Assembly (NCBI RefSeq): GCF_015220045.1
Contig: NZ_JADBGB010000001.1
Span: forward strand, 2,969,001-3,033,000
Direction: 5' to 3'
Length of the DNA stretch: 64,000 bases
Source: Marivivens aquimaris
GTDB lineage: Bacteria; Pseudomonadota; Alphaproteobacteria; Rhodobacterales; Rhodobacteraceae
Numbering within the stretch: the stretch's first letter is position 1; each line of letters begins with the position of its first letter. The notes under the pieces are model-generated. The model did no database searches and was not told the DNA's origin. It saw nothing but the letters and a program-made list of their open reading frames with translations. Made by a program: the position numbers and the translations under genes. Below are positions 62,736-64,000 of this stretch, in pieces.

Positions 62736-63374
62736 ATGCGACCATATGAAAAAGACCCCAAAGCGATCTACGGCGAGAGCTTTGCCACCGTCCGCAAGGA
62801 AGCGCGGCTCGACCGGTTTCCGGAAAGCCTCCAGCCGCTCGTCACGCGTCTGATCCATTCTTGCGGTATGGTCGAAATCGCGGACCGTCTGGCCTATTCG
62901 CCCGACGCATATAATGTCGGTCACGCGGCGCTCCAGTCAGGCAAGCCCGTGCTGTGCGATTGCGAAATGGTCGGCGCGGGCATCATCCGTCGTTACCTGC
63001 CTGCCAAGAACGAGGTGATCGTCACGCTGAACGACGAACGTACTCCGGCGTTGGCACAAGAAATCGGCAATACCCGCAGCGCCGCTGCTGTCCGCCTTTG
63101 GGAGCCGCATATCGAAGGCGCTGTCGTCGCTGTCGGTAATGCGCCAACCGCGCTGTTCCACCTCTTGGAACTGATCGACGAAGGCTTCCCGAAGCCCGCT
63201 GTGATCCTCGGCTTCCCTGTCGGTTTCGTCGGCGCTGCGGAATCCAAGGCCGAGCTTGCCGCCAATTCGCGTGGCATCGACTTTGTCGCGCTGCGCGGTC
63301 GCAAGGGCGGCTCGGCAATGGCGTCGGCCGCTGTCAACGCATTGGCAGCTGGTCTGCCGGAGCTCGATAAATGA
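62736..63374 (+). CDS. cobH: Precorrin-8X methylmutase CobH
   Basis: 212 aa. Converts precorrin-8X to hydrogenobyrinic acid. Markers: YEKDPKAIYGESFATVRKEA, LIHSCGMVEIADRLAYS with the catalytic His, PVLCDCEMVGAGI, AVVAVGNAPTALFHLLELIDEGFPKPAVILGFPVGFVGAAESKAEL. Coupled to cobL by an ATGA overlap. Confidence 0.96.
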   Translation: MRPYEKDPKAIYGESFATVRKEARLDRFPESLQPLVTRLIHSCGMVEIADRLAYSPDAYNVGHAALQSGKPVLCDCEMVGAGIIRRYLPAKNEVIVTLNDERTPALAQEIGNTRSAAAVRLWEPHIEGAVVAVGNAPTALFHLLELIDEGFPKPAVILGFPVGFVGAAESKAELAANSRGIDFVALRGRKGGSAMASAAVNALAAGLPELDK

Positions 63375-64000
63375 CCGCTTGGCTGCATATCGTCGGGATT
63401 GGCGAAGATGGTCTCGACGGGCTGGTGCCCGCGACCCGGACAGTCGTCGAGACGGCCGAAGTCATCATCGGCGGCGACCGCCACCATCAGCTTGCGCCGA
63501 ACATCGCGGCCGAGCGCCTCAGCTGGCCGCATCCGTTCGACGCGCTGATCGACGTGCTGCGCGGCCTGAAAGGCAAGCATGTTGTCGTCCTCGCGACGGG
63601 CGATCCGCTCTGGTATTCGGTCGGCGCGCGGATCGGTCGGTCGATCCCGAACGACGAGATCGTGTTCCATCCGCAGCTTTCTGCCTTCCAGCTTGCCTCT
63701 GCCCGCATGGGATGGAGCCTCGCGGACGTCGAGACGCTCACGGTTCACGGGCGTCCGGTCGAGCAGATGATCCCGTACATCCGCCCGAATGCGCGGTTGC
63801 TCCTCCTGACCACCGGCAGCGAAACGCCCGGACAGATTGCCGGTTTCCTGACCGAGCGTGGTTATGGCGCCTCCAGAATTTCAGTGCTCGGCGCGATGGG
63901 TGGCGAAAACGAGGTCCGTTTTGACGGTGTGGCTAGCGATTGGGGACATGAAGTTCCCGCTTTCAACACGATGGCGGTCGAGTGCATCGCTGGCGACAAC
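63371..64000 (+). CDS. cobL: Precorrin-6Y C5,15-methyltransferase CobL (3' truncated by window edge)
   Basis: First 210 codons, open to the end of the window. The CbiE-type methyltransferase domain is clear: MTAWLHIVGIGEDGLDGL, VVETAEVIIGGDRHH, HVVVLATGDPLWYSVGARI and LLLLTTGSETPGQIAGFLTERGYG. Full CobL fuses CbiE and CbiT (about 400 aa), so roughly half is missing. ATG 63371 overlaps the cobH stop. Confidence 0.93.
   Translation, partial: MTAWLHIVGIGEDGLDGLVPATRTVVETAEVIIGGDRHHQLAPNIAAERLSWPHPFDALIDVLRGLKGKHVVVLATGDPLWYSVGARIGRSIPNDEIVFHPQLSAFQLASARMGWSLADVETLTVHGRPVEQMIPYIRPNARLLLLTTGSETPGQIAGFLTERGYGASRISVLGAMGGENEVRFDGVASDWGHEVPAFNTMAVECIAGDN

Noticed and set aside
61366..62745. Long open frame antisense to cbiX (459 codons), and similar ones antisense to mutL (1188-2552) and slt (39090-40715)
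   Set aside because: Their translations are low-complexity mirror images of the real genes (His/Asp tracts giving Val/Met runs), carry no recognisable domains, and the sense genes are certain.

Overview
The window reads as ordinary chromosome of an alphaproteobacterium, most likely a Rhodobacteraceae (Roseobacter/Rhodobacter group). The basis is the family content: an RpoE/ChrR ECF sigma and zinc anti-sigma pair, an aerobic-type cobalamin pathway (CobN, CobO, CobW, CobC, CobD, CobH, CobL), GC-rich tightly packed genes with frequent ATGA/TGATG/GTGA overlaps, and many GTG starts. This is inference from gene families, not a database result. No tRNA, rRNA, insertion sequence, prophage or CRISPR array was seen. 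Genes at both edges are cut: an M16 peptidase-like gene at the left and cobL at the right.

Left third (1-20 kb): M16 partner, mutL-rmuC, then the singlet-oxygen-type stress module rpoE-chrR divergent from a four-gene operon (FAD amine-oxidase-like, DUF1365, DUF3833, SDR). Both sides carry matching candidate sigma-E promoters. A DUF3775 gene follows whose ribosome binding site lies inside a 15-bp hairpin, then fadH, a LysR regulator, an OmpA-like/GNAT/CinA operon, sfsA, map, a HAD hydrolase-rsmD-ferredoxin reductase operon and a type II peroxiredoxin.

Middle (20-45 kb): mscS, phhB, a FemAB-like acyltransferase, GDPD and RidA; an orphan type I secretion ABC/HlyD pair; an mlaA-mlaC operon; a class A PBP; amtB flanked by two P-II genes; aminotransferase-sseA; smpB; a small K+ channel; dapA divergent from slt; two EamA permeases; a split, divergent MnmC (mnmD and mnmC2); an FMN reductase and a TPP enzyme.

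Right third (45-64 kb): cobalamin genes in three blocks. Block 1 is cobO. Block 2 is cobW-GNAT-cobN behind a textbook cobalamin riboswitch, with small plus-strand genes squeezed between. Block 3 is DUF1636-cobC-cobD on the minus strand and, divergently, cbiX-cobH-cobL behind an unidentified structured leader. smc, a glycosyltransferase and a lytic transglycosylase lie between them.

The most interesting non-coding signals are: (1) the hairpin that buries the Shine-Dalgarno of the DUF3775 gene; (2) a pseudoknot-capable leader upstream of cbiX that is not a classical cobalamin riboswitch; (3) a family of double-hairpin palindromic elements in three copies, two directly after stop codons and one inserted in frame inside cobN; (4) the divergent sigma-E promoters.
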